A stretch of 64,000 bases of DNA from JAQWRV01 sp045564915 (GCA_045564915.1 JBJLGL010000009.1:1-64000); one strand, 5' to 3'. Positions 27,340-37,186 are shown, counted from the stretch's first letter. Made by a program: numbers and translations. The notes: generated by a model from the letters alone, not told the origin.

Positions 27340-28323
27340 CTAAGATCTCCAGTGATGACAAGCTACGCCATGGCCAGGGCCTACATATTCCATGGCGGGA
27401 ATTTTCTCAGTACAGACCTCTGTTGCCCTTGGACAACGGGTGCGAAAAACACAGCCTGTAGGCGGATATAATGGTGAGGGAATATCCCCGCTTAATAGAA
27501 CGCGTTCTTTAGCCCGCTCTTTCACAGGGTCAGGAATTGGTACAGCTGACAACAGGGCCTGAGTATAGGGATGACGTGGCCTTGCATAAATTAATTCCTT
27601 CTCAGCCAGCTCCATGACGCGGCCCAGGTACAAAACCATAACACGATGGCTAATATGGCGAACAATGGCTAGATCATGACTAATAAAAAGAAGCGACAAA
27701 CCAAAGTCATTTTGCAGGGCCATTAACAGATTGATTACTTGCGCTTGTATAGAGACATCTAAGGCAGATACTGGCTCGTCGCACACTACGAGTTTTGGTC
27801 CCAGGACCATTGCGCGGGCAATGCCGATTCTCTGGCATTGCCCGCCAGAAAATTCATGTGGATAACGGTTAATCATGCGTGGCAGAAGACCAACACGCTC
27901 CATCATACTTTCTACTACTTTGCGGCGCTCTGCTCTAGGCAGGCCTGGCCGATAATTGCGCAGCGGCTCGGCAATAATATCGCCCGCGGTCATGCGAGGG
28001 TCCAAGCTAGCAAGGGGGTCTTGAAAAACGATTTGTAAATTCTCTCGGGCAGCAATTAATTCCTTCTTGTCGAGAGATGTAAGGTCAGTTCCTAGCCAAG
28101 AGACTGTCCCATCAGTCGCCCCTATGAGCTGAAGCACTGCTCGCCCAAGTGTTGATTTGCCGCATCCAGATTCGCCAACTACGCCCAATGTTTCGCCTTG
28201 ATAGATATCAAAGCTGACGCCATTAACTGCCTTCAGTGGGCTATATTCACCAATCAGCACACCTCCTGTGCGGACGGTAAAATAAACCTTAAGATCGCGC
28301 ACTTGAAGAGAGTCACCCTTCAT
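27340..28323 (-). CDS. Dipeptide/oligopeptide-type ABC ATPase (DppF/OppF-like)
   Basis: The 327-residue ATPase has Walker A GESGCGKSTLGRAV, signature FSGGQCQRIGIARAM, Walker B KLVVCDEPVSALDVS, and the Cys-containing C-terminal block PPTGCVFRTRCPRATEVC seen in DppF/OppF and DppD/OppD. It powers import with its partner ATPase and two permeases. ATG 28323 overlaps the preceding stop by 4 bases (ATGA), so I prefer it to the in-frame start at 28353. Substrate unknown: family members carry peptides, but also opines, nickel or sugars. Confidence 0.93.
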   Translation of the reverse strand: MKGDSLQVRDLKVYFTVRTGGVLIGEYSPLKAVNGVSFDIYQGETLGVVGESGCGKSTLGRAVLQLIGATDGTVSWLGTDLTSLDKKELIAARENLQIVFQDPLASLDPRMTAGDIIAEPLRNYRPGLPRAERRKVVESMMERVGLLPRMINRYPHEFSGGQCQRIGIARAMVLGPKLVVCDEPVSALDVSIQAQVINLLMALQNDFGLSLLFISHDLAIVRHISHRVMVLYLGRVMELAEKELIYARPRHPYTQALLSAVPIPDPVKERAKERVLLSGDIPSPLYPPTGCVFRTRCPRATEVCTEKIPAMEYVGPGHGVACHHWRS

Positions 28324-29300
28324 TGCGCGGCTTCCAATGGATTTAAGTGGCAAGCCGTAGCACGATGCTTGGTTTTGTTCTCCAACAAAGGCCGTTCAGT
28401 CATACACCGGTCGGTTACCTGTGCACAGCGCGGATGGAAACTGCATCCATTCGGTAGGTTTTGAGCATTCGGTGGCTGTCCGGGAATAGTCACGAGCTCT
28501 TGGATATCATCGTCTAGCCGTGGCGTGCATGCCAGGAGGCCCTTAGTATATGGATGTGCAGGACTTTCAAAAATTTCAGCAACAGGCGCTTTCTCTACTA
28601 TCCGTCCACCATACATAACGGCAACGCGATCAGCCAAGCCAGCAACTACGCCAAGGTCATGCGTAATAAGAACTATCGCAGTTCCCAACGTATTCTTTAT
28701 TTCCATAAGCAGGTCAAGTATTTGCGCCTGAACTGTAACATCCAAAGCTGTCGTAGGTTCATCGGCAATCAAAACAGCAGGCTTGCACATCAAAGCCATT
28801 GCTATCATCACCCGCTGGCGTAAACCCCCTGATAATTCATGAGGATACATGTCGAGCCGCAGCCTGGCGTCAGGAAAGTGAACGCGTTCTAGCATTTCTA
28901 GAGCCTGGATCCGCGCCTCTGTCTTGCTGACTTTATGGTGTTCAATGACCATCTCTCCAAGTTGCTGACCAATCCTCATATGCGGTGTTAGAGACGTCAT
29001 AGGATCTTGGAAAATCATACTAATGCGTTCTCCGCGCAGCTTATTAAAATCTTGCTCATTGATTTTCAGAAGGTCGTGCCCATCAAAAAGTATCGCTCCC
29101 GAAGCCGTTGCGTTGTCAGCGAGCAGGCCTAACGCAGCCATAAACGTTTGGCTCTTTCCCGAACCCGACTCACCAACAACTCCTACGCATTCACCCTTAT
29201 CAACCATTAATGACACATCATTAACGGCACGCACTTCACCATCGGGCGTAGAAAAGCGTATGGCTAGTTGATTAATCTCAAGAATAGGGGGCATTGGCAC
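28320..29300 (-). CDS. Dipeptide/oligopeptide-type ABC ATPase (DppD/OppD-like)
   Basis: The 326-residue ATPase has Walker A GESGSGKSQTFMAALG, signature LSGGLRQRVMIAMAL, Walker B VLIADEPTTALDV and the C-terminal GCSFHPRCAQVTDRC block. It pairs with the DppF-like subunit. The start is either GTG 29300, whose G is the last base of the preceding TAG, or ATG 29294; no Shine-Dalgarno separates them. Coupling to the upstream permease is clear in either case. Confidence 0.93.
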   Translation of the reverse strand: MPMPPILEINQLAIRFSTPDGEVRAVNDVSLMVDKGECVGVVGESGSGKSQTFMAALGLLADNATASGAILFDGHDLLKINEQDFNKLRGERISMIFQDPMTSLTPHMRIGQQLGEMVIEHHKVSKTEARIQALEMLERVHFPDARLRLDMYPHELSGGLRQRVMIAMALMCKPAVLIADEPTTALDVTVQAQILDLLMEIKNTLGTAIVLITHDLGVVAGLADRVAVMYGGRIVEKAPVAEIFESPAHPYTKGLLACTPRLDDDIQELVTIPGQPPNAQNLPNGCSFHPRCAQVTDRCMTERPLLENKTKHRATACHLNPLEAAQ

Positions 29301-30223
29301 TAACGGTCTTTGGGATCGAGTGCATCGCGCAGACCGTCTCCCAGGAAGTTAAAACAAAACAATGTGGTAGATAGGCACGCCGCTGGTAGTACTAAGGTAC
29401 GAGGTGTTATTTCCATTTCCTGAGCACCCTCAGCAATCAAGGCCCCCCAACTAGTCATAGGCGCTTGAACACCCAATCCAAGAAAACTCAAGAAACTCTC
29501 CAGTAAAATAACTTGTGGTATGGTTAAAGTGACATAAACGATTACAACACCGAGAACATTGGGAACAATATGGCGCACAATTATGCTCGCGGTTGAACCT
29601 CCCGATGCACGCGCTGCTTCAATGAAATCTTTGTTTTTTAATGTAAGCGTCTGTGCCCTAACAATACGCGACATAGTGAGCCATTCAACAAAGCCAATAG
29701 CAAGGAACATCAAATAAAAATTCCGGCCAAAGACCACCATCAGAATTATTATAAAAAACATCAGCGGTACTGCGTACATTACGTCTACGAACCTCATCAA
29801 GAATTGGTCAACCCGGCCACCAACAAACCCCGCCAAAGCGCCAACGGTAACGCCGATGACAAGCGCAACCGACGTCGCCAGAATACCCACCAAAAAAGAC
29901 ACTTGTCCGCCCTGGAGAATCCGGGCCAACAGATCACGGCCTAGAGAGTCCGTTCCAAGGTAATGCCCAAGCTCAAGGTTTGGTGGTGTCGCTTCGAGGA
30001 TATCCCAATCAATTTCTTCGTACGTCCAGGGCACAAACAGCGGGCCAATAAAACAAATCGTGGCAAGCACGAAAAGCATTACTGCGCTAGCTAGGGCCGC
30101 TCTGTTGGCTCTGAGGCGCCCAAGCGCATCCTGCCAAAGACTACGGCCTTCAACCTCGGCTGCCTTGTCTAGCGCAGATGAATGGGAAACACGCAGGTTG
30201 GCGCTTGAACGCGCTTCACTCAT
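29300..30223 (-). CDS. Dipeptide/oligopeptide-type ABC permease (DppC-like)
   Basis: The 307-residue permease has a long cytoplasmic N-terminus, the DppC-type leader LWQDALGRLRANRAALASAV and LGTDSLGRDLLARILQGG, and the cytoplasmic EAA loop EAARASGGSTASIIVRHIVP that contacts the ATPase. About six membrane helices are present. It is the second inner-membrane half of the importer and overlaps the DppB-like gene by 8 bases. Confidence 0.93.
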   Translation of the reverse strand: MSEARSSANLRVSHSSALDKAAEVEGRSLWQDALGRLRANRAALASAVMLFVLATICFIGPLFVPWTYEEIDWDILEATPPNLELGHYLGTDSLGRDLLARILQGGQVSFLVGILATSVALVIGVTVGALAGFVGGRVDQFLMRFVDVMYAVPLMFFIIILMVVFGRNFYLMFLAIGFVEWLTMSRIVRAQTLTLKNKDFIEAARASGGSTASIIVRHIVPNVLGVVIVYVTLTIPQVILLESFLSFLGLGVQAPMTSWGALIAEGAQEMEITPRTLVLPAACLSTTLFCFNFLGDGLRDALDPKDR

Positions 30224-31151
30224 ATCTCACCTTTGGGTCTAGCCATGCATAAGCAAGGTCAACAACTAGATTCATAAAAATAACAAGGGATGCCGCTAAT
30301 ATAGTTACCCCCATTACAAGGGTATAATCCCGGTTCAGCGCGCCCTGAACAAAATAGCGCCCTATGCCGGGCAAGGAGAAAATAGTTTCGATCACCATGG
30401 ACCCTGTTAATAGAAAAACAGTGGCCGGTCCAAGATAGGTTACTACAGGTATCATGGCCGTCTTCAAGGCATGCCGCACAACCACCTTCAGGAATGGCAG
30501 TCCCTTAGCACGCGCTGTTCTTACATAGTTTGCTCGAAGTGTCTCAATCAAGCTAGCGCGAGTAATCCGCGCAACATAAGCAATAAAGGGCAGGGCTAAA
30601 CACACCACAGGAAGTATACGATTCTCGAAGGCGCCATCATTCCACCCCCCCACGGGCAGCCCAAACACAGTGTCTTGCAGCCAAATGCCAAAAACCAAGG
30701 CCAATAGAGGCCCGACAACAAAATTGGGAATAACAATACCTGTCATAGCAACAGTCATCGCCGCATGATCAGCAGCACTGTTCTGACGAAGTGCAGCCAT
30801 GGCGCCCAGGGGGATACCAATAACTACGGTCATTGCAAGTGCCGCAATGCCATTCTGGATGCTCACTGGAAACCCTTGAGCGATTAGCTCAGTAACAGTG
30901 AAATCCTTATATTTGAAAGAGGGGCCAAAGTCGCCCTGAAGTAGGCCTCCAAGATAGTTCAGATATTGCCACCACAGCGGCTGATCAAGCCCATATGCGG
31001 CCTTTAGATTAGCCATAATCTCAGGGGGTAGAGGCGCTTCTTGATCAAACGGCCCCCCCGGCGCTAACCGCATCAGAAAAAAGGCAACCGTAATGACAAC
31101 CCATAACGTCGGGATAGCAATTAAAATGCGGCGAATAAGATAAGCCCACAT
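30216..31151 (-). CDS. Dipeptide/oligopeptide-type ABC permease (DppB-like)
   Basis: The 311-residue permease begins with the typical YLIRRILIAIPTLWVVITV and carries FFLMRLAPGGPFD, YVRTARAKGLPFLKVVVRHA (EAA loop) and a final helix ending LAYAWLDPKVRY. It is the first inner-membrane half of the importer. It lies 125 bases after the binding-protein gene, a common spacing where a hairpin makes the binding protein more abundant, although I see no strong hairpin here. Confidence 0.93.
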   Translation of the reverse strand: MWAYLIRRILIAIPTLWVVITVAFFLMRLAPGGPFDQEAPLPPEIMANLKAAYGLDQPLWWQYLNYLGGLLQGDFGPSFKYKDFTVTELIAQGFPVSIQNGIAALAMTVVIGIPLGAMAALRQNSAADHAAMTVAMTGIVIPNFVVGPLLALVFGIWLQDTVFGLPVGGWNDGAFENRILPVVCLALPFIAYVARITRASLIETLRANYVRTARAKGLPFLKVVVRHALKTAMIPVVTYLGPATVFLLTGSMVIETIFSLPGIGRYFVQGALNRDYTLVMGVTILAASLVIFMNLVVDLAYAWLDPKVRYE

Positions 31152-31276
31152 TAATCTAACAAATATCCGGTTATTATTGCGAAGATGATCAAAGCCTAAA
31201 CAATAACTGGCGGCGCCACGGTGCGCTAGCCCTGCAAATCGTTTCCATGCGATCCCATCATAAGGGATGTATCGAT

Positions 31277-32896
31277 CTACGGCATCCCGCCAAAGGTTGG
31301 TACAGTTTCTTGTAAAATCGGTCGAATAAGTTCAGACAAGGGTTGCTTCTTTACTACAGTGAGGCCCGCTAGAGACTGAAGCCCCGCCGTATTGGGCCGC
31401 CAGCCCCTTACAGAAGAGGAAACAATGGAAAGGGGAGAGTAAAAAAATAGAGCAATTAAGACTTGGTCTTCAATTAAAACCTTCTCCGCTTCACGATAGT
31501 GAGCAAGGCGGACCTCTTGGTCTTTATAGAAAGCGGCGCGTTCTAATCGCTCAGTAAGACCCATAAAATCGTAGCGAGGAAAATTCCAGGGGCCCCCAGC
31601 CTGACTTAATGGTTCCAGAATATCTAGAGGAGACCCATATCGTCTGGGCCAGGCCATGTAAGCAACATCGTAGTCACCTCGTTCCAAGGATTGCCAATGC
31701 TCTGGTAGGGCTGATTCAATAATTTCTGCCTCAATACCTGAGTCAGCCCACATCGCAGTAATCCGGTTCGCAGCTTTTCTGTGAATATCCCCCTCCGGGA
31801 TACGCAAAGTAAGATAAAGGGGTTTATCACGACTAAACCCTTGTTCAGCTAACAAAGCCTCTGCAACAGCCTCACGCTCTTCAAACGTAAGTGTTGTGAA
31901 CGGTGCCTTGTATGAGCCCAAACCACCCATTAATGATTGCGAAACTAGGTGATCTGCATGCACGCCTATTCCCGTTGGTAGCGCCTCGAGTAAAAAATTC
32001 CTATTTACAGCCATCGCTAGCGCGTGACGGATCTCAAGGGTGTTAAAAGGCTTTCGACTCATATTAAAACCATAGGCGTACAGGGCTTCACTTTCGTCGG
32101 CATGCACCCAATCTGTTCGGTCGCCCATCGTTGGTGCTACAACTATGGGAATTGCCGCTGTTACAAACATTTCTTTTTTTGATGCAAGAGATTTAGCGCC
32201 TTGAGTAGAGCGAACAGGTTGAATTAATAGAGTGTGCCCAGCCCCAACCGGCTCGAGAGTCAAGCCTCCAGCCTCGTGTCGAGACGAGACGCGGTACGCG
32301 CCAGATGTAAGTCTACTTTCTGCCCATTGCCCATAGCGCTCCTTCTCATTTGAGCCCGGAAAGGGTGTGGCTATGGGATGGGCAAGCGTTTCCAGAAAAT
32401 CAACGTTGCGGCTATTTAAGTGAAACACGACTGTCTGCGGATTAGGTGAATTAACACCGAGTGCTTCGCCATCTTTGAGAGTTGCAGAATAAAATTCCTC
32501 TGCATTTCTTATCATAAATAATTTTGCAGCAAATGGTGATGGGCGATTAGGGTCAAGCGTCCGCTTAAATCCAGAAACAATATGGTTTGCTGTTAATAGT
32601 CTATTATCAGACCACTTAAGATCCGGCCTTAGGAAAAATAAATACGTGCGGCCATCACTTGAAATGTCCCATCTTTCAGCCAGACCAGGAATGACGTTCC
32701 CGGAGAAATCAAATTCAACTAGCCCCCGGTGCAACGTCTGCGAGATAACAATCTCTGAAAATGAGGTTGCATGATGGGGATCGAGTTTATCAACATGCCC
32801 GCCCACAGCAATGGTAATAGTCTCAGCAGACGAATAGGTTGACCCAACTGCCAAAAGCACAAGTCCCGTTTTTTTTAGCCATGCAACTACTTTCAG
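31277..32896 (-). CDS. ABC solute-binding protein, family 5, probable CTG start
   Basis: The family-5 periplasmic binding protein shows DKLDPHHATSFSEIVIS, RGLVEFDFSGNVIPGLAERW, YLFFLRPDLKWSDN and IRHALAMAVNRNFLLEA. From GTG 32860 the leader would be VLLAVGSTYSSA with no basic residues; extending in frame to CTG 32896 gives (M)KVVAWLKKTGLVLLAVG, a proper signal peptide. That CTG has GGAGG (32908-32904) 7 bases upstream and overlaps the preceding TGA as CTGA, the same layout as the ATGA junctions in this operon. I therefore place the start at 32896 (539 residues). It probably serves the DppBCDF-like importer directly downstream. Confidence 0.85.
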   Translation of the reverse strand: MKVVAWLKKTGLVLLAVGSTYSSAETITIAVGGHVDKLDPHHATSFSEIVISQTLHRGLVEFDFSGNVIPGLAERWDISSDGRTYLFFLRPDLKWSDNRLLTANHIVSGFKRTLDPNRPSPFAAKLFMIRNAEEFYSATLKDGEALGVNSPNPQTVVFHLNSRNVDFLETLAHPIATPFPGSNEKERYGQWAESRLTSGAYRVSSRHEAGGLTLEPVGAGHTLLIQPVRSTQGAKSLASKKEMFVTAAIPIVVAPTMGDRTDWVHADESEALYAYGFNMSRKPFNTLEIRHALAMAVNRNFLLEALPTGIGVHADHLVSQSLMGGLGSYKAPFTTLTFEEREAVAEALLAEQGFSRDKPLYLTLRIPEGDIHRKAANRITAMWADSGIEAEIIESALPEHWQSLERGDYDVAYMAWPRRYGSPLDILEPLSQAGGPWNFPRYDFMGLTERLERAAFYKDQEVRLAHYREAEKVLIEDQVLIALFFYSPLSIVSSSVRGWRPNTAGLQSLAGLTVVKKQPLSELIRPILQETVPTFGGMP

Positions 32897-33732
32897 ACTT
32901 CTGCCTCCGCCTTTACAGTATTAGAAAGCATGCCAATGCCCTCTATTTCGATGTCGATATGGTCACCCCGCTGCAACCATACTGGGGGTGTCCGTCCTGC
33001 GCCAACGCCCGCGGGTGTGCCAGTCGCAAGAACATCGCCAGGCTCAAGATGCGTAAACACAGACACATAGGAGATAATATCGGGTATTGAAAAAATCATT
33101 TCAGCTGTTGAGGCATCCTGCATGATGGTCCCATTAATGCGTGTCTGGAGCTTCAGCTGGCTGGGATCCGGAATCTCGCGAGCTGGAACCAACCATGGGC
33201 CACAGGCTCCAGAAGAGTCAAAATTCTTGCCCGCCGTAAATGAATGCTTCTGATAGTCCCTAAGTGTACCATCTAGAAAGCAGCTATAACCAGCGACATG
33301 GTTGAGCGCTTTATCGACAGGAATATGGCGCCCGCCTTGCCCAATAATCACCGCAAGCTCTCCTTCAAAGTCATATTGCTCTGAAATCTCTGGCTTTAGC
33401 ACCGATTGTTTATGACCTACCAAAGATTGCGCGGTGCGCATAAATAGGTTGGGGACCGTTGGCACGCCACCCCCCATTTCCTTAGCATGGTCTTGATAGT
33501 TCCTTCCTACACAGATAACTCTACCTGTATCCGGAATAACCTGATGCAAAACAACATGATCAAGGGCCACCGTTGGCCCCCGCTGCTCCGCCACCGTTAT
33601 CAAATTATCTAGCGGTCCGATACGCAGAATATCCTTGAGGCTAGGACCAGCATCTGAGAGATCAATAATACCGTCATCAATGACTGCACCAACCTTCACA
33701 CCCGCATTATATTCGTAAGAAACAAACCTCAT
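32893..33732 (-). CDS. Fumarylacetoacetate hydrolase (FAH) family protein
   Basis: The 279-residue enzyme shows the FAH catalytic-domain features: VICVGRNYQDHAKEMGG, the metal-binding YDFEGELAVIIG, the GYSCFLDGTLRDYQ region, and TGTPAGVGAGRTPPVWLQRG near the end. FAH-family members hydrolyse or decarboxylate C-C bonds in acylpyruvates, oxaloacetate or 2-keto-diacids, often at the end of aromatic degradation. Its position between a TRAP importer and a peptide-type ABC importer points to catabolism of an imported acid. The exact substrate is unknown. Its stop is shared with the next gene (CTGA). Confidence 0.92.
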   Translation of the reverse strand: MRFVSYEYNAGVKVGAVIDDGIIDLSDAGPSLKDILRIGPLDNLITVAEQRGPTVALDHVVLHQVIPDTGRVICVGRNYQDHAKEMGGGVPTVPNLFMRTAQSLVGHKQSVLKPEISEQYDFEGELAVIIGQGGRHIPVDKALNHVAGYSCFLDGTLRDYQKHSFTAGKNFDSSGACGPWLVPAREIPDPSQLKLQTRINGTIMQDASTAEMIFSIPDIISYVSVFTHLEPGDVLATGTPAGVGAGRTPPVWLQRGDHIDIEIEGIGMLSNTVKAEAEV

Positions 33733-33786
33733 AGCTCTTTACGTTCTAGCGTTCCCTATCAAAGCGCGATTAATAAAGAAACCACT

Positions 33787-35109
33787 CTAGAAACCACCCA
33801 TATTCATTTGCTGTGGCAACCACAATACGATGCCAGGCCAGGCAATCAAGACTCCAACGGTTGCAATATCCATGGCTACGAACGGGCCAACCCCACGAAA
33901 GACAGTTTCAAGACTAATGTCAGGACGCACACCATTGACGATGAAACAGTTTAGCCCAATGGGTGGCGTCACCAACCCGATCTCAATCATTTTTACTACT
34001 AAGATACCAAACCATATGGGATCGTAGCCGAGGGAAAGGATAACTGGATACACGACGGGCATAGTCAGAAGCAGCATACCGAGACCATCAAGGAACATGC
34101 CCAGAATCATGTAGGTAAAAAGGATGGCAAGAAGAATGACGAGACGGGGAACTTCTAGAGCACCTATCCAATCAGCAAGCATCCCAGGCAATCCTGTAAA
34201 GCCAAGAAAACGAACAAATACCAGAACGCACCAGACTATCGCCAGAATCATCGCCGTTAGTCGAGCGGTATCAATAAATGCTTCTATGATTCGGTGTTTC
34301 TTCGTTTTGCGATTGGCCAAAGCCATGAGCAAAACCAACGCAGCACCAACACCACCAACTTCTGTCGGCGTCATCCACCCAGTGTAGAGGCCAATCAATA
34401 TTGTAGCAATTACAGCCAGAATACCCCACGCGTGACGTAAGGCCCGGAATTTTTCGAGTAGCGGAATAGCTTCCACAGCCGCCGGGCCAAGCTTAGGGTT
34501 TAATTTTACTCGCAAAACAATAAGCGTAGCGTATAGGACTGCTGATAAAATACCGGGAATAAAACCGGCAAGAAGCAGAGCACCAATAGATTGTTCAACA
34601 ATGACTCCGTATAAGACGAGAATCGCACTAGGTGGGATAAGAGAAGCAAGTGTCCCGCCTGCTGCTACAACACCTGCCGCTAATCTCGGGTCGTATCCGG
34701 CCTTAAGCATTTCCGGAACGGATACACGCGTAAAAACAGCAGCAGTTGCGGTGCTGGCACCAGAAACAGCAGCAAACCCTGCAGTTGCAAAAACGGTCGC
34801 AACCGCTAAGCCCCCAGGAAGCCGGCCAGCCCAGGCCCGAGCTGCTGCAAAAGCCCCCTGAGTCAGACCTGCATGAAAGGCCAGAAGTCCGATAAGTATA
34901 AACATTGGCAAAACTGACAAGGTATAGCGGGCAGTCTCCGCAAAACTCAAAATGCTCGTCAATCCAATTGCGGGTTCCCAGCCACGTTGCGAAGCAAGGC
35001 CCAAGAAACCAACGAATCCAGCAGCCCAGGCTACACGCATACCCAGGACAACAAGTGTCACAAGGGCAAACACGCCAGCTACTCCGATCAAAAAAGGATC
35101 GGTAATCAT
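33787..35109 (-). CDS. dctM: TRAP transporter large permease (DctM)
   Basis: The 440-residue protein has about 12 hydrophobic helices and the DctM pattern: SVLPMFILIGLLAFHAGL, GASTATAAVFTRVSVPEM, AGVVAAGGTLASLIPPS, and VTPPIGLNCFIVNGV close to the end. It moves a carboxylate-type solute with sodium ions across the inner membrane. It overlaps the DctQ gene by 4 bases. Confidence 0.95.
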   Translation of the reverse strand: MITDPFLIGVAGVFALVTLVVLGMRVAWAAGFVGFLGLASQRGWEPAIGLTSILSFAETARYTLSVLPMFILIGLLAFHAGLTQGAFAAARAWAGRLPGGLAVATVFATAGFAAVSGASTATAAVFTRVSVPEMLKAGYDPRLAAGVVAAGGTLASLIPPSAILVLYGVIVEQSIGALLLAGFIPGILSAVLYATLIVLRVKLNPKLGPAAVEAIPLLEKFRALRHAWGILAVIATILIGLYTGWMTPTEVGGVGAALVLLMALANRKTKKHRIIEAFIDTARLTAMILAIVWCVLVFVRFLGFTGLPGMLADWIGALEVPRLVILLAILFTYMILGMFLDGLGMLLLTMPVVYPVILSLGYDPIWFGILVVKMIEIGLVTPPIGLNCFIVNGVRPDISLETVFRGVGPFVAMDIATVGVLIAWPGIVLWLPQQMNMGGF

Positions 35110-35717
35110 GCATCGTCCCCCGACGGTTGGCCTTTACGATTATTTTCTTGACCCAAAGCTTCGGTGATCTCGTCTTGGGCAATATCGCTTATGGAAGCCA
35201 CGGATATTGCGGCAATGGGTATCTGTTCTGGATTAATCGCCAAGCGGAGGCTATCGATTAGCTGAATAAATAGACGCACGGTCAAAACGGCTAGAGCCAG
35301 TGTAACAAGACTCTTCGCCGGCCAAACTGGCAGCATGAGATCCATTGTGGAATCCTCTACGCTGTAAGAACGAACAACACCTTCTGCACTTGCCACACTG
35401 ACTGCAGCAATAAAAAGAAATGCACATAGGGTTGTCAGAGATTCTGCAACCCATAAGCCCCTACCCTGGAGCTTGCGGATTACGAGTTCCATGCGCACAT
35501 GTCCGCCAACCCGTTGGCATTGGGAAACGCCTAGAAATGCGATAGCGGCCATGGAAAGATCAAAAATGTCAATGACGCCGGGCACAGGAGCATTAAAAAG
35601 GCGCCGCCCAATAACCTCAACGACCGTCAATCCCATTGCTGCAGCAACTATAAGTCCGGCGATAATCGCGCAGATATCTTCAACCCGGCTCCACAGGCGA
35701 TGTGCTCGATATAGCAT
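35106..35717 (-). CDS. dctQ: TRAP transporter small permease (DctQ)
   Basis: The 203-residue protein has four membrane helices and DctQ features (VVEVIGRRLFNAPVPGVIDI, QCQRVGGHVRMELVIRKL). It pairs with DctM. The C-terminal 50 residues extend past the last helix and are polar (DIAQDEITEALGQENN), longer than usual. Start ATG 35717; 50 bases separate it from the upstream ridA gene. Confidence 0.92.
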   Translation of the reverse strand: MLYRAHRLWSRVEDICAIIAGLIVAAAMGLTVVEVIGRRLFNAPVPGVIDIFDLSMAAIAFLGVSQCQRVGGHVRMELVIRKLQGRGLWVAESLTTLCAFLFIAAVSVASAEGVVRSYSVEDSTMDLMLPVWPAKSLVTLALAVLTVRLFIQLIDSLRLAINPEQIPIAAISVASISDIAQDEITEALGQENNRKGQPSGDDA

Positions 35718-35767
35718 ATATTTGTCGTTTCAGATTCTTGTTAAAGAGTCAGGGTTCTTGCTTCGCT

Positions 35768-36163
35768 TTAGGGTGAAATAGGTTTGTAGCATATCGCCTC
35801 AAGCTCAAGGCGTGCGCCAGGAAGTAATAAGTCAGAACGCACTGCTGACCTGGCAGGTGGGGCGCCGGAAAAATATTTTGCATAAACATCATTGAACGCC
35901 TTGAAATCTTCCGCGTGAGTTAACCAGACCATACATTTAACTACATCATCAAAACTGCACTCTGCCTCTTGAAGGCCCTGTGCCAAACGGCCCATTACTA
36001 CTTTCGTTTGGTCGCGTATATCTCCACTGATCATCGTGCCATCAGAACCCTTTGGCATAATTCCGGAAAAGAAAACCAAATCACCCGCACGCACAGCAGG
36101 AGAAATTGGGTTTAGTGTTCCGTCTGGAAGGGTCGATCCCGAACCAACAATCTTTCTTTGCAT
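35768..36163 (-). CDS. ridA: RidA/YjgF family protein
   Basis: The 131-residue protein has the RidA core: VRAGDLVFFSGIMPKGSDG, QTKVVMGRLAQGLQEAECSFDD, and the active-site end PPARSAVRSDLLLPGARLE, with the conserved Arg in PARS and Glu in ELEAIC. RidA proteins hydrolyse reactive enamine/imine intermediates to keto acids and ammonia. Sitting between dctP and dctQ it probably handles an imine or a keto-acid intermediate of the imported compound, as several YjgF-family members in catabolic operons do. Confidence 0.9.
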   Translation of the reverse strand: MQRKIVGSGSTLPDGTLNPISPAVRAGDLVFFSGIMPKGSDGTMISGDIRDQTKVVMGRLAQGLQEAECSFDDVVKCMVWLTHAEDFKAFNDVYAKYFSGAPPARSAVRSDLLLPGARLELEAICYKPISP

Positions 36164-36166
36164 TAA

Positions 36167-37183
36167 TTATCCGCTGACAGCGTTTGCATGGGCAGCCTCT
36201 TCTAGCAGGAAGTCAAGGTATTCCTTAGCTGGAAACCGTCTTTGGTTGCGCTTGATCCATGCATCCCACAGTGGCTGCGCGGTATCTTTCTTGAACTGTT
36301 CCAGCACGCTCTCTTCATAAATGATGCGCTGTAATCCCCTACTATCAAATTCCGGAATATAGTTATTATCTGCTTTTTCTAATGCCGCAAACTGTAGCTC
36401 ATAAGCTTCGGAATTTATATCCTCGATGATTCTTTTTTGTCCTGGCGTCAGTTCTCCCCAGGAGTCTCTGCTAACTATAGTGGCACAGCTGGGGAAAGCG
36501 AGCCGCAGATTAAAAGTATACCAGCTAGCTACTTCGTGAATGCGATAACTAGCAAACGTATCCGAGAAAGGCAGAGCCGCCGCATCAAATAGGCCGCGCT
36601 CAAGACTTGTGTAAATCTCGGGCGCGGGCACAGATGTAGGGCGCCCCCCAAAGGCACGGACTCCATCTCCAATCGCTCCAGGAGCACGCACCCTTCTTCC
36701 CTTCCAATCCGAGAGGTCCTGAGGCGGTTTGCCACGACCCATAAACTCAAAACGAGGAGCAATAACATGTTGAAGTACTCTTGCATTGAACCGCCCGAGT
36801 TCTTTTTCAATCACTGGATGTTTATGCGCTTTAAGTGCGACTGCATGGGATGCCCGCATATTGTCAAGAGGAAGAAATGGAAGCTCAAGGGCTCCTAATG
36901 CCGGCGTCTTACCAGGATGATAGGATGGACAGATATGCGCAGCTTCAAAAGCATTGAGAACAATTCCATCAATGTTTTCACGAGATGGGGAAATAGCCTC
37001 ACCAAAATGCAAAACCATTCGCAAGGCCCCGTCGGTGCGCTTCTCAACTTCTTCTGCTAGGTACTCTATCGCTACGGTAACGGTGCGGCTAGTACCCCAC
37101 AATGAGACGTTCCACACAGTCTCCGCTGCTACAGAAGAGATTTGTAGAAAAAGAAGATACGGCAGTGCAAAGACTAGTCGCAT
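36167..37183 (-). CDS. dctP: TRAP transporter solute-binding protein (DctP)
   Basis: The 338-residue protein has a signal peptide MRLVFALPYLLFLQISSVAA. The TRAP DctP pattern includes WKGRRVRAPGAIGDGV with the Arg that usually binds the substrate carboxylate, RPTSVPAPEIYTSLERGLFD and DAAALPFSDTFASYRIHE. Periplasmic capture of an organic acid for DctQM. It lies 3 bases after the DUF1330 stop. Confidence 0.93.
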   Translation of the reverse strand: MRLVFALPYLLFLQISSVAAETVWNVSLWGTSRTVTVAIEYLAEEVEKRTDGALRMVLHFGEAISPSRENIDGIVLNAFEAAHICPSYHPGKTPALGALELPFLPLDNMRASHAVALKAHKHPVIEKELGRFNARVLQHVIAPRFEFMGRGKPPQDLSDWKGRRVRAPGAIGDGVRAFGGRPTSVPAPEIYTSLERGLFDAAALPFSDTFASYRIHEVASWYTFNLRLAFPSCATIVSRDSWGELTPGQKRIIEDINSEAYELQFAALEKADNNYIPEFDSRGLQRIIYEESVLEQFKKDTAQPLWDAWIKRNQRRFPAKEYLDFLLEEAAHANAVSG

Positions 37184-37186
37184 TTA

